From the NCBI GenBank assembly GCA_003022905.1, contig PXSE01000062.1, positions 1 to 9,343 of the forward strand: a stretch of 9,343 nucleotides of DNA. The letters are read 5' to 3'. Positions 1 to 6,629 of this stretch are shown here, in pieces. Made by a program: the position numbers and the translations under genes. The stretch is from Halobacteriales archaeon QS_9_68_42 (GTDB taxonomy: Archaea; Halobacteriota; Halobacteria; Halobacteriales; Haloarculaceae). Below the pieces are notes generated by a model, which saw only the letters and a program-made list of their open reading frames with translations, had not been told where the DNA came from and did no database searches. Within the stretch, counting starts at the first letter, position 1; every line of letters begins with the position of its first letter.

Positions 1-1
1 C

Positions 2-262
2 GAGGGGGCCGTCGTTCCCAAGCCCCACGAGGAACGCGGCAACATCGTCAAGGCCTACGTCGTGCCGAGCGCCGACGCCGAGCCGACCGCCGGGACGGCT
101 GACGACATCCAGGAGCACGTCCGGAACGAGCTCGGCGCCCACGAGTACCCCCGCGAAATCGAGTTCGTCGAGGACCTCCCGAAGACGGTCACCGGGAAGA
201 TACGCCGGACCGAACTGCGCGACGAGGCGGCCGCGGAAGCGGAGGTCGAAAGCGACGATTAG
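2..262 (+). CDS. AMP-forming acyl-CoA synthetase, C-terminal fragment
   Basis: This is the last 86 codons of a gene that begins before the window; the reading frame is open from base 2 and ends at TAG 260-262. The family activates a carboxylic acid with ATP to an acyl-AMP and then transfers it to coenzyme A in the cytoplasm. The visible part is the mobile C-terminal domain. It shows NIVKAYVV, then EYPREIEFVEDLPKTVTGKIRR, here quoted as EYPREIEFVEDLP followed by KTVTGKIRR, which is the family's A10 motif; the catalytic Lys codon is 197-199. The KAYVV and EYPREIEF segments resemble medium-chain or acetyl/propionyl-type acyl-CoA synthetases of haloarchaea, but substrate cannot be told from this fragment. 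The tail after the A10 motif is Glu/Asp/Ala-rich, as usual for halophiles. Confidence 0.9.
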   Translation, partial: EGAVVPKPHEERGNIVKAYVVPSADAEPTAGTADDIQEHVRNELGAHEYPREIEFVEDLPKTVTGKIRRTELRDEAAAEAEVESDD

Positions 263-293
263 ATGCACGATGTCGGGACGCCGAGACCCGCCC

Positions 294-340
294 CGGCCGA
301 GATACCTATTCCCGAACCACCGTGGTGTCTCGGCCGAGAT
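294..340. repeat. Direct repeat with two small palindromes
   Basis: The ten bases CGGCCGAGAT occur at 294-303 and again at 331-340. The second copy is part of the perfect 12-base palindrome TCTCGGCCGAGA (328-339). Just before it lies ACCAC-C-GTGGT (316-326), a second perfect inverted repeat. Adjacent hairpins 54 bases after a stop codon could mark a transcript end, or could be protein-binding half-sites; the sequence does not decide. Confidence 0.45.
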
Positions 341-436
341 GCCTCTTGGTCCCATTCTGGCAGGAGTAACACCAGTGTGGCCCCGCCATCGGCCCGTCGC
401 GCCAACAGGTCGCTCTCTTCTCTCCGACGGTCGGAC

Positions 437-454
437 CCGCGGGTCGACCCGCGG
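437..454. repeat. 18-base perfect palindrome upstream of mutS
   Basis: The bases 437-454 read CCGCGGGTCGACCCGCGG on both strands. Within it GACCCGCGG is also a direct repeat (435-443 and 446-454). It ends about 31 bases before the TATA-like element of mutS, a place where archaeal activators or repressors bind. Palindromes are more frequent by chance in GC-rich DNA, but a perfect 18-mer is still rare. Confidence 0.5.
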
Positions 455-483
455 TCGGGCCCCGTCCAGATGCCGAGGTCGGA

Positions 484-492
484 GAGTATTTG
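484..492 (+). promoter_or_regulatory. Probable mutS TATA element
   Basis: GTATTT (486-491) in a GC-rich setting is centred about 28 bases before ATG 517. This is the spacing seen when a haloarchaeal transcript starts at or next to the start codon, so mutS is probably leaderless. It also argues for ATG 517 over the in-frame TTG at 490, which overlaps the element. Confidence 0.5.
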
Positions 493-516
493 ACGGGGGA
501 GGCGCACTCCGATAAC

Positions 517-3165
517 ATGGACGAGGCGCTGGGGCCGCCGCCCGCCATGGCCGAGAAATGCGAGGAGCTGACGCCGATGCTATCACAGTATCTCGAGCTG
601 TGCGAGCGATACGACGACGCCTTGGTGCTGTTCCAGGTCGGGGACTTCTACGAGACGTTCTGTGCGGCCGCCGAGGTCACCGCCCGGGTGCTGGAAATCA
701 CGCTCACCCAGCGGGAGGACTCGACCGGCACGTACCCGATGGCCGGCATCCCGATCGACAGCGCCGAGTCGTATATCGAGACGCTACTCGAGGCCGGATT
801 CCGGGTGGCCGTCGCCGACCAAGTCCAGGAGCCCGAGGAGACGACGGGCCTGGTCGACCGCGCGGTAACGCGGGTGGTCACGCCCGGCACGCTCACGGAG
901 ACGGAGCTGCTCGCGGAGGCCGACAATAACTTCGTCGCCTGCCTGACGGAGGGCTACGGGCTGGCGTTGCTCGACGTCTCGACGGGCGATTTCTACGCAA
1001 CGCGGCTCGACCGCCGCGAGGCCGTCGAGGACGAACTCGAGCGGTTCGACCCCGCCGAGGCCGTCGTCGGCCCCGAAGCGCCGACCGGGCTGTTCGCGTC
1101 GGGGTGCATGGTGACGCCGTTCGAGCGATCGGCGTTCGACCCCGAGGCCGCCCGCGAGACGGTCGAGGCGTACTTCGGGTCGACGTCGCTGGCCAGCGAG
1201 GCGGAAGTACGGGCCTGTGGGGCGTTACTGTCGTACGCCGAGTACGCCCGCGGGACGACGACCGACGGCGAGCGCAAGCGCCTGGCGTATATTAACCACC
1301 TCACCCGCTACGACCCACGGGCGTACATGCTGCTCGATGCGGTCGCGCTCCGGTCGCTTGAGGTGTTCGAGCCGCGGCACGTCCACGGTCTCGAGGGGGC
1401 GGCGCTGGTCGAGACGCTCGACGAGACGGCGAGCGCGCTGGGCGGCCGGACGCTGCGCGATTGGCTGCGCCGGCCGCTGCTCGACGCCGACCGCATCGAC
1501 GCCCGCCTGGACGCCGTCGAGGCGCTTGTGGGCCGGGTCGGCGACCGCGAGAGGGCGATGGCATCGCTGGCCGACGTCTACGACATCGAGCGGCTGGTGT
1601 CGCGGGTGTCCCGCGGCCGAGCCGACGCCCGCGACCTGCGCGCTCTGGAGTCGACGCTGTCGGTGGTCGCCGACCTCCGGGAGCGCATTGTCGATGCGGC
1701 CGAGGACAGCGACCTGCTGGCGGAGGTCCACGATGACCTCGACGACTGCCCCGAGGTGCGCGAACTGGTCGACCGCGCGGTCGCGGAGTCGCCGCCCGTC
1801 GAGATAACCGAGGGCGGCGTCATCCGCGAGGGGTACAACGACCGGCTGGACCAACTACGAGAAACCGAACGGGAGGGGAAGGCCTGGATCGACGAGCTCG
1901 AACAGCGGGAGCGCGAGCGAACGGGCGTCGACTCGCTGAAGGTCGGCCACAACTCCGTCCACGGCTACTACATCGAGGTGACGAACCCGAACCTAGAGGC
2001 GGTGCCCGACGACTACAGCCGGCGACAGACGCTGAAGAACGCCGAGCGGTTCTACACGCCGGAACTGAAGAAGCGCGAGGAGGAGATACTGGGCGCGACC
2101 GAGCGGGCCGACGAACTGGAGTACGAGCTGTTCCGGGACGTCCGAAGCGAGGTCGCCGAGGCGACCGAGCGGCTCCAGCGGACCGCCGAGGCGGTCGGGA
2201 AACTCGACGCGCTCTGCTCGCTCGCGGCGGTCGCCGCCCGGTACGACTACTGCCGGCCGACAGTCGGCGCCGATGGAAGGGAGGCGAGCGGCGCGAGCCG
2301 ACCGTCGTCGGGCGCGGACGCGTCCGGCGGCATCGAGATCGAGGGGGGCCGCCACCCCGTCGTCGAGCGGACCGAGGCGGCGTTCGTGCCGAACCCGACC
2401 GATTTGCCGGCCGACCACCCGATGGCGGTGGTCACCGGGCCGAACATGTCCGGGAAGTCGACGTACATGCGGCAGGTGGCGCTGACCTGCGTGCTGGCGC
2501 AGGTGGGGTCATTCGTGCCGGCCGAACGCGCCGAACTGCCGGTCGTCGACCGGGTGTTCACCCGCGTCGGCGCCTCCGACGACATCGCCGGCGGCCGCTC
2601 GACGTTCATGGTCGAGATGACCGAGCTGGCGGCCATCCTCGAGAACGCCGACGAGCGGTCGCTGGTGGTGCTCGATGAGGTGGGCCGTGGCACCTCGACG
2701 ACCGACGGCTACGCCATTGCTCAGGCCGCCACCGAGTACCTCCACAATGAGGTGGGGGCGTTCACGCTGTTTGCGACCCACCACCACGAGCTGACGGAGG
2801 TGGCCGCCGGGCTACCGCGGGCGCGGAACTACCACTTTGCGGCCGACCGGACGGCCGACGGCGTCGCCTTCGAGCACGACCTCCGGCAGGGCTCGGCGAC
2901 GGCCTCCTACGGTGTCGAGGTGGCGGCGATGGCGGGCGTGCCGCCGGGAGTCGTTGGGCGGGCCGAGGCGCTGCTCGACGCCGATGACGGGGGAGCGATC
3001 GACGACGCCCCCGCTTCGGGTCGAACGAACGCCCCGGCGGCCTCCGCCGACGGCGGCGAACTGCCGGCGGAGCTGCTCGCCGAGCTACGGGCGGTCGACC
3101 TCGCCGACACGACGCCGCTGGAGGCGCTGAACCTGCTGTCGCGGCTCCAGAAGCGGATGGAGTAG
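517..3165 (+). CDS. mutS: DNA mismatch repair protein MutS (MutS1 type)
   Basis: MutS binds base mismatches and small loops in new DNA and uses ATP to become a sliding clamp that recruits MutL. The predicted protein has 882 residues, close to the usual 850-900. The N-terminal mismatch-reading domain has GDFYETF with Phe44 and Glu46 of the Phe-x-Glu motif. A connector, lever and clamp (clamp from about 429 to 540) follow. The ATPase domain has GPNMSGKST (Walker A, 641-649), [13 protein letters not shown] (Walker B with signature, Asp720-Glu721) and THHHEL (754-759). A low-complexity Gly/Ser/Ala insert sits near 584-603, and a flexible acidic linker precedes a C-terminal helix segment ending [12 protein letters not shown]. 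The start at ATG 517 is chosen because family members begin MDxALGPP and because a TATA-like element lies 28 bases upstream. No mutL follows, unlike many genomes where the two are adjacent. Confidence 0.97.
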   Translation: MDEALGPPPAMAEKCEELTPMLSQYLELCERYDDALVLFQVGDFYETFCAAAEVTARVLEITLTQREDSTGTYPMAGIPIDSAESYIETLLEAGFRVAVADQVQEPEETTGLVDRAVTRVVTPGTLTETELLAEADNNFVACLTEGYGLALLDVSTGDFYATRLDRREAVEDELERFDPAEAVVGPEAPTGLFASGCMVTPFERSAFDPEAARETVEAYFGSTSLASEAEVRACGALLSYAEYARGTTTDGERKRLAYINHLTRYDPRAYMLLDAVALRSLEVFEPRHVHGLEGAALVETLDETASALGGRTLRDWLRRPLLDADRIDARLDAVEALVGRVGDRERAMASLADVYDIERLVSRVSRGRADARDLRALESTLSVVADLRERIVDAAEDSDLLAEVHDDLDDCPEVRELVDRAVAESPPVEITEGGVIREGYNDRLDQLRETEREGKAWIDELEQRERERTGVDSLKVGHNSVHGYYIEVTNPNLEAVPDDYSRRQTLKNAERFYTPELKKREEEILGATERADELEYELFRDVRSEVAEATERLQRTAEAVGKLDALCSLAAVAARYDYCRPTVGADGREASGASRPSSGADASGGIEIEGGRHPVVERTEAAFVPNPTDLPADHPMAVVTGPNMSGKSTYMRQVALTCVLAQVGSFVPAERAELPVVDRVFTRVGASDDIAGGRSTFMVEMTELAAILENADERSLVVLDEVGRGTSTTDGYAIAQAATEYLHNEVGAFTLFATHHHELTEVAAGLPRARNYHFAADRTADGVAFEHDLRQGSATASYGVEVAAMAGVPPGVVGRAEALLDADDGGAIDDAPASGRTNAPAASADGGELPAELLAELRAVDLADTTPLEALNLLSRLQKRME

Positions 3166-3205
3166 GAACGAGGACCGGTCGCCGATGGCCTCGCCGTCTC
3201 TCGGA

Positions 3206-3214
3206 GGTTTTTTG
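3206..3214 (+). promoter_or_regulatory. T-run: peroxiredoxin TATA and possible mutS terminator
   Basis: Six T residues at 3208-3213 lie 43 bases after the mutS stop and are centred about 28 bases before ATG 3239. They fit a TATA-like element for a leaderless peroxiredoxin transcript. Oligo-T tracts also end transcripts in archaea, so the same bases may end the mutS message. Confidence 0.5.
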
Positions 3215-3238
3215 CTCGTGTGCTACCGCTTGCGTTGT

Positions 3239-3763
3239 ATGTTATCGGAAGGCGAGACCGCGCCCGACTTCGAACTGGTGGGAGTACCGGACCGACTCGC
3301 CGCCCGACTCAACGCCGACGCGGACGGGTGGAACCCGGAGTCCGAACTCAGGCGGTTCCGACTGTCGGACTCGACGGAGGCAGGCAACGCCGTCCTGCTC
3401 TCCTTCTACATGTTCGACTTCGCGCCGGTGTGTGCCGAGCAGACCTGCCGGATGCGGGACGCGGAGTTCTTCCAGTTGACCGACGACCTCGACGTTTACG
3501 GCATCTCGACCGACGGCCCGTACAGCCACGCGGCCTTCGCCGAGCAGCGGGACCTGAACTATCCGCTGCTGTCGGACACGGACGGCAGCGTCGCCGAGCA
3601 GTACGACATCCTTCACGACGAGTTCCAGGGGATGCGACGCGTCACCGAGCGGGCGCTGTTCGTCGTCGACCCCGACCGGACCGTCCGGTACGCGTGGTCG
3701 GACCCGACGGGGACGACCGACCCCGACCTCGAACCGGCACAGCAGGTCGTCAGGTCGCTCTGA
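3239..3763 (+). CDS. Peroxiredoxin, AhpC/TSA (Bcp/PrxQ-like)
   Basis: Peroxiredoxins reduce hydrogen peroxide and organic peroxides in the cytoplasm through a reactive cysteine. The predicted protein has 174 residues with a thioredoxin-like fold. It starts GETAPDFEL, the usual redoxin opening. The active loop is FDFAPVCAEQTC, with the likely peroxidatic Cys65 and a second Cys70 five residues later, the spacing of the resolving cysteine in Bcp/PrxQ enzymes. ERALFVVDPDRTVRY carries the conserved Arg and the late beta strands. Departures from the textbook PxxxT/SxxC motif are visible: Met58 stands where Pro is usual and Ala62 where Thr/Ser is usual, so activity may differ. ATG 3239 is preferred over ATG 3185 because the family opening begins here and a T-run lies 28 bases upstream. 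It has its own promoter-like sequence, so it need not be co-transcribed with mutS. Confidence 0.85.
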   Translation: MLSEGETAPDFELVGVPDRLAARLNADADGWNPESELRRFRLSDSTEAGNAVLLSFYMFDFAPVCAEQTCRMRDAEFFQLTDDLDVYGISTDGPYSHAAFAEQRDLNYPLLSDTDGSVAEQYDILHDEFQGMRRVTERALFVVDPDRTVRYAWSDPTGTTDPDLEPAQQVVRSL

Positions 3764-3797
3764 GGCCGCGCCGGGCGGCCGCGCCGGCGGATTTTTG
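3764..3797 (+). terminator. GC hairpin plus T-run after the peroxiredoxin gene
   Basis: GGCCGC (3764-3769) can pair with GCGGCC (3775-3780) around a five-base loop, directly after the TGA stop, and a run of five T follows at 3792-3796. The sequence GGCCGCGCCGG is also repeated in tandem (3764-3774 and 3777-3787). This resembles an intrinsic terminator, although archaea mainly rely on the T-run. Confidence 0.45.
3791..3797 (+). promoter_or_regulatory. Probable TATA element of the Mrr-fusion gene
   Basis: ATTTTTG is centred 28 bases before GTG 3822. It supports a leaderless transcript and GTG 3822 as the start. It overlaps the T-run that may end the peroxiredoxin message. Confidence 0.5.
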
Positions 3798-3821
3798 CCG
3801 GTCGCCGCCGCACCACCGCCA

Positions 3822-5135
3822 GTGACGCTGCTGGACGAGCTCTCGGGCCACGAGTTCGAGGACGCCGTCGCGGCGCTGTTCCGCGCCCACGGCTACGAGG
3901 ACGTCGCGGTGGCCGACCGGGTCGCCGACGAGGGCCGCGACGTCACCATGCGGGACGGCGACGTCGCCCACGTCGTCGAGTGCAAGCACACCGCCACCGT
4001 CTCCCGGCCCGTCGTCCAGAAGACCCACTCGGCGGCGGCGACCTACGACCACGACGGCCCGCGGCACGGGATGGTGGTCACCTCCGGGCGGTTCACCGCC
4101 CCGGCGGAGGCCTACGCAGAGGAACTGCGGGAGCGCGACGACCCACACCCAGTCGAGCTCGTCGACGGCGACGACCTCCGGGAGCTGGGCGAGGCCGTCG
4201 ACATGGACCTCTACAACGGCCGCATCGAAATCGTCTGCGAGGAGACGCTACCCGTCGGCCGGCCGACGCTCGCGGTCGCGGCGGCCCTCGAGGACGTGGT
4301 CAACGCCCCGCCGCGGGCCGAGCTGCCGGCGCCTGACGCCGCGGTGGCCTACCGGCCCGTCGTCGACATCGAAGCCGTCACCCGCGCCGTTTTCGAGACG
4401 AGCGTCGGCGTCATCCACCGGGTCGACCGCCGCGACCGGTTCGCCCTCCGGGCCGGCCGCGACGGGCCGACCGCCGGTGACGACGACCTCGTCGGGCTAC
4501 TGGACGTCAGACCGGTCGAGCTGTCGGCCGCGCGGGCCGAACACGGCGGCGAGGCCCGTCGGTTCGGCCGCACCGAGGCCGAGTACCGCGACGTCGCCAA
4601 GGAACGGCTGTGCAACGCTCTCGAGACGACGGTCACCTACACCGGCGACAACAACGTCACCTACGACCGGGAGTGCCGGCCCTCGCCCGACGACGTCTCG
4701 CTGCAGCGCGTCCGACCGCTGTACGTGCCCCGTGTCGAGGCGACGGTCGAACTCGGCGAGTACGACCACGGCCTCGCCTACGACGCCGCCGGCCCCAGAC
4801 GGGCGCTCCGCCGCGACGACGTGCGGCGCTGCGTCCACTGTGGGACTGGAGGCGAGCCGTTCACCTACTGCGAGAACTGCGGCAGCATCAGCTGTGAGTC
4901 CCACACCCAAACCGAGCGACTGGTCGGCGACCCGGTCTGCACCGGCTGTTCGGTGACGAGGGAGTTCTTCTACGCCGAGAAGCACTTTTTCGACGAGGAC
5001 AATGCCGCGATGTTCCGCGAGGCCTACGAGGCGATGCCGCTCTACCGGAAGGCGATGGAGAACCCGGCGCTCGCGGCCGGCATCGTCGCCGTCATCGCCA
5101 TCGCCCTCCTCGCGGCGGCCGTCGTCGCGCTCTAG
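3822..5135 (+). CDS. Mrr-type nuclease with zinc finger and C-terminal membrane helix
   Basis: The predicted protein has 437 residues and three parts. Residues about 1-135 are an Mrr-like restriction endonuclease domain: LSGHEFED with Glu11, GRDV with Asp40, VECK with Glu53 and Lys55, and VVQKTHSA with Gln66. These form the D-(x)n-ExK-Q nuclease core used to cut modified or foreign DNA. Residues about 140-325 are a middle region I do not recognise. Residues 337-376 hold eight metal ligands in four pairs: Cys337/Cys340, Cys350/Cys353, Cys358/His361, Cys373/Cys376. The spacing resembles a FYVE-type or treble-clef cross-brace finger. Residues about 414-437 are a hydrophobic helix ending the protein, so it is probably tail-anchored with the nuclease facing the cytoplasm. 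The GTG start is chosen because the Mrr domain begins at once and a TATA-like element lies 28 bases upstream. Membrane-bound DNA restriction is inference. Confidence 0.85.
   Translation: MTLLDELSGHEFEDAVAALFRAHGYEDVAVADRVADEGRDVTMRDGDVAHVVECKHTATVSRPVVQKTHSAAATYDHDGPRHGMVVTSGRFTAPAEAYAEELRERDDPHPVELVDGDDLRELGEAVDMDLYNGRIEIVCEETLPVGRPTLAVAAALEDVVNAPPRAELPAPDAAVAYRPVVDIEAVTRAVFETSVGVIHRVDRRDRFALRAGRDGPTAGDDDLVGLLDVRPVELSAARAEHGGEARRFGRTEAEYRDVAKERLCNALETTVTYTGDNNVTYDRECRPSPDDVSLQRVRPLYVPRVEATVELGEYDHGLAYDAAGPRRALRRDDVRRCVHCGTGGEPFTYCENCGSISCESHTQTERLVGDPVCTGCSVTREFFYAEKHFFDEDNAAMFREAYEAMPLYRKAMENPALAAGIVAVIAIALLAAAVVAL
5132..5135. other. Shared CTAG: stop codons of two convergent genes
   Basis: CTAG is its own reverse complement. 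Its last three bases are the TAG stop of the Mrr-fusion gene on the plus strand, and the other three are the TAG stop of nucS on the minus strand. The genes overlap by four bases with no room for separate terminators, so each transcript must run into the other gene. Confidence 0.95.
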
Positions 5136-5830
5136 TCGCGGGGCATGAGAGAGACGAACTCCAGGCCGCGCTCGGCGAGTAGTCGCTCGGCGCGTTCGGT
5201 GACCGACGGCGCCACGAGGACGCCGCGGACCTCGGCGTCGGCGTGTAAATCCCGCTCCAGCGCCTCGACATAGCGGTTCAACTGCCCGACGGCGTCGGGG
5301 CCGACCCGCCGCCGCTTCAACTCGAGGACCACCGTCCGGCCGGCGTCGTCCTCGCCGTAGACGTCGACGGCGCCGGCGGGCGTCGCCCGTTCCGTGGCCA
5401 GCGGCTCCTTGAGGTCGGCCTCGGTGCCGACCACCTCCAGCGATTCGGGGTCTGAGACATCGAAGACGGCGGCGTGGGCGACCGTCGAGAAGCGGACGAC
5501 CAGCGACTCCTCGGGGGTCGTCCGGTGGCTTTCGACGACCAAGCGGCCGTCCTCCGCGTGGCAGTCGTGTTCGCACCCCGGTGGTTGCCAGTTGACCGGC
5601 TTCTGGCCCTCGTCGGTGTGGACCAGCGCCGCGCCGTCGGGCTTCAGCATGACGTGGCGGTCGCCCGGGCCGAGTTCCGAGGCCGCCCGGCCCTCATAGT
5701 CGACCGTACAGCGGCCGAACAGGGTGACCAAGGCGCCGGCCTCGATGCCGCCGGCCACGAGGTCGGCGGCCGCCGCCGGCGAGGGCGACGACAGCGTGCG
5801 GGCGCCGGCCGCCGGGTCGTCGGTGGACAC
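5132..5830 (-). CDS. nucS: Endonuclease NucS/EndoMS
   Basis: NucS cuts both strands at mismatches and also branched or flapped DNA. It gives a MutS-independent mismatch repair route in many archaea and actinobacteria. The predicted protein has 232 residues. The N-terminal DNA-binding half shows LVTLFGRCTVDYEGRA (Arg40), GPGDRHVMLKPDG and DEGQKPVNWQPPG, all hallmarks. The C-terminal RecB-like nuclease has VDVY (Asp156), ELKRRR (Glu170, Lys172) and GQLNRYV (Gln183, Tyr187), with the same mutual spacing as the known Pyrococcus residues. The start is set at GTG 5830: a TATA-like element is 28 bases upstream, and residues further upstream in the open frame have no family look. The protein ends at SLMPRD, soon after the nuclease fold, with no visible PCNA-binding PIP motif. 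It converges on the Mrr-fusion gene. Confidence 0.93.
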   Translation of the reverse strand: MSTDDPAAGARTLSSPSPAAAADLVAGGIEAGALVTLFGRCTVDYEGRAASELGPGDRHVMLKPDGAALVHTDEGQKPVNWQPPGCEHDCHAEDGRLVVESHRTTPEESLVVRFSTVAHAAVFDVSDPESLEVVGTEADLKEPLATERATPAGAVDVYGEDDAGRTVVLELKRRRVGPDAVGQLNRYVEALERDLHADAEVRGVLVAPSVTERAERLLAERGLEFVSLMPRD

Positions 5831-5853
5831 GTCCTCCGGTAGCGCCGTGGGGG

Positions 5854-5861
5854 GCTTAACG
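5854..5861 (-). promoter_or_regulatory. Probable nucS TATA element
   Basis: On the minus strand GTTAAG (5860-5855) is centred about 28 bases before the GTG at 5830. It supports a leaderless transcript and fixes the short start of nucS. Confidence 0.55.
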
Positions 5862-5940
5862 TAGTCGGTGACGCATCCTCTCGACCCGGAACGGCATCGT
5901 CCGGAGTCAGCGGCGAACGGCAGAACAACATGGGATTCGA

Positions 5941-5961
5941 TTCGCCGCGAAGGCTTTTTTG
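5941..5961 (+). promoter_or_regulatory. Promoter of the membrane protein pair with adjoining palindrome
   Basis: Six T residues (5955-5960) are centred about 31 bases before ATG 5989 and look like a TATA element. The perfect inverted repeat TTCGC-C-GCGAA (5941-5951) abuts it on the upstream side, where the BRE would lie, and could be an operator. The divergent nucS promoter is about 100 bases away. Confidence 0.45.
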
Positions 5962-5988
5962 ATTCGCTGTCACGCAACGCCCATAGGC

Positions 5989-6309
5989 ATGTCCGGGCTC
6001 GGATCGGGGAACGACCGAACACCCACGGAACCGCTCGTTCTGATGGGTCTCGGACTGGCGTACGCCGCGGCGGGTGTCGGACTGTTCTACGGGTCGATTC
6101 GTTCCACGCCTGTCTTCTGGGCGTTCCTCGTCAGCACTCTCCTCCTCCTCGTGGCCGCATCGGCGCGCGTGATTTCCACGTACCGCGTTCAGAGGCAAGA
6201 CGTGGTGGCTCTCGCGGGGTTGGCGCTTCTCCTTGTGCCGTACGTGCTTTACGCACAAATTTATCCACATGTGAGTTCACACATCCCGTTCATCTCGTCG
6301 CATCGGTGA
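5989..6309 (+). CDS. Small membrane protein, unknown function (first of pair)
   Basis: I do not recognise this 106-residue protein. After a short polar N-terminus it has three likely membrane helices at about 16-35 (LVLMGLGLAYAAAGVGLFYG), 42-59 (VFWAFLVSTLLLLVAA) and 72-91 (VVALAGLALLLVPYVLYA). The loop RVISTYRVQRQ between helices 2 and 3 is basic and probably cytoplasmic. The tail after helix 3 has several His and Ser. ATG 5989 is preferred over ATG 5959, because the latter lies in the T-run that looks like the promoter. The stop TGA 6307-6309 is overlapped by the GTG start of the next gene. GC in the coding rows is about 63-67% and drops to 45% in 6241-6300, below the 70-75% of neighbours, and codon third positions are more mixed. 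This suggests a different origin, but could also reflect the membrane-protein composition. Confidence 0.7.
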   Translation: MSGLGSGNDRTPTEPLVLMGLGLAYAAAGVGLFYGSIRSTPVFWAFLVSTLLLLVAASARVISTYRVQRQDVVALAGLALLLVPYVLYAQIYPHVSSHIPFISSHR

Positions 6310-6623
6310 CGTTCGTCTTGCCGACCCTTGCCGGTGCAGTTTTCGGGTACGAGACGCAAAGACCGCCCGCTGTTCGGACGGGATTGCGCGGCTACGCCTA
6401 CGGCCTGTCACGATACATTGCCGTCGGCGTCACGCCGTTGATGATGACGAGCGGGTTCGTCGGGACCATGATAATCGGGAGAGCGAGGCCGCCGACGCGA
6501 CTGGAATATGTAACGCTGTACACCATGATCGGCCTGTTGATGACCGGAATCGCTGTTCTCGGCGCACTGCTCGGCTACACGACCGGGTACGCGGCCGGAG
6601 CGCGGAACTATCGCTCCCGGTAA
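6306..6623 (+). CDS. Small membrane protein, unknown function (second of pair)
   Basis: This 105-residue protein is also unrecognised. A short hydrophobic N-terminus (TFVLPTLAGAVFGY) is followed by a polar, Arg-bearing stretch (QRPPAVRTGLRGYAYG). Two stronger helices follow at about 36-57 (containing AVGVTPLMMTSGFVGTMIIG) and 69-98 (containing MIGLLMTGIAVLGALLG). The last helix continues into a Gly/Ala-rich GYTTGYAAGA, a packing pattern typical of helix-helix contact. The GTG start overlaps the previous stop as GTGA (6306-6309), which implies coupled translation and probably a joint function. The open frame extends far upstream on paper, but that part overlaps the preceding gene out of frame and has no membrane or family character. 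It ends 50 bases before the convergent gene at 6673. Confidence 0.65.
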   Translation: MTFVLPTLAGAVFGYETQRPPAVRTGLRGYAYGLSRYIAVGVTPLMMTSGFVGTMIIGRARPPTRLEYVTLYTMIGLLMTGIAVLGALLGYTTGYAAGARNYRSR

Positions 6624-6629
6624 TGTGGC

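Larger units (their letters stand above)
263..516. other. Intergenic region upstream of mutS
   Basis: About 250 bases separate the acyl-CoA synthetase stop from the mutS start. The short open frames here have no family signature and are rich in Arg, Ser and Pro, as expected for random reading of GC-rich DNA. The stretch holds a cluster of direct repeats and small hairpins at 294-340, an 18-base perfect palindrome at 437-454, and the mutS TATA-like element near 488. The left part may carry the terminator of the upstream gene and the right part the control region of mutS. Confidence 0.6.

Noticed and set aside
4497..5576. Long minus-strand open frame (359 codons)
   Set aside because: It runs opposite the Mrr-fusion gene and across nucS in another frame, is very rich in Arg and Gly, and has no family motif. 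It is a shadow caused by high GC.
5831..6022. N-terminal extension of nucS
   Set aside because: The frame stays open, but the extra residues are basic and Ser/Arg-rich without family similarity, and the TATA-like element at 5855-5860 lies within it.
5868..6305. Upstream extension of the second membrane protein
   Set aside because: It overlaps the first membrane protein in another frame and lacks hydrophobic or family character; the GTGA overlap start at 6306 is more natural.
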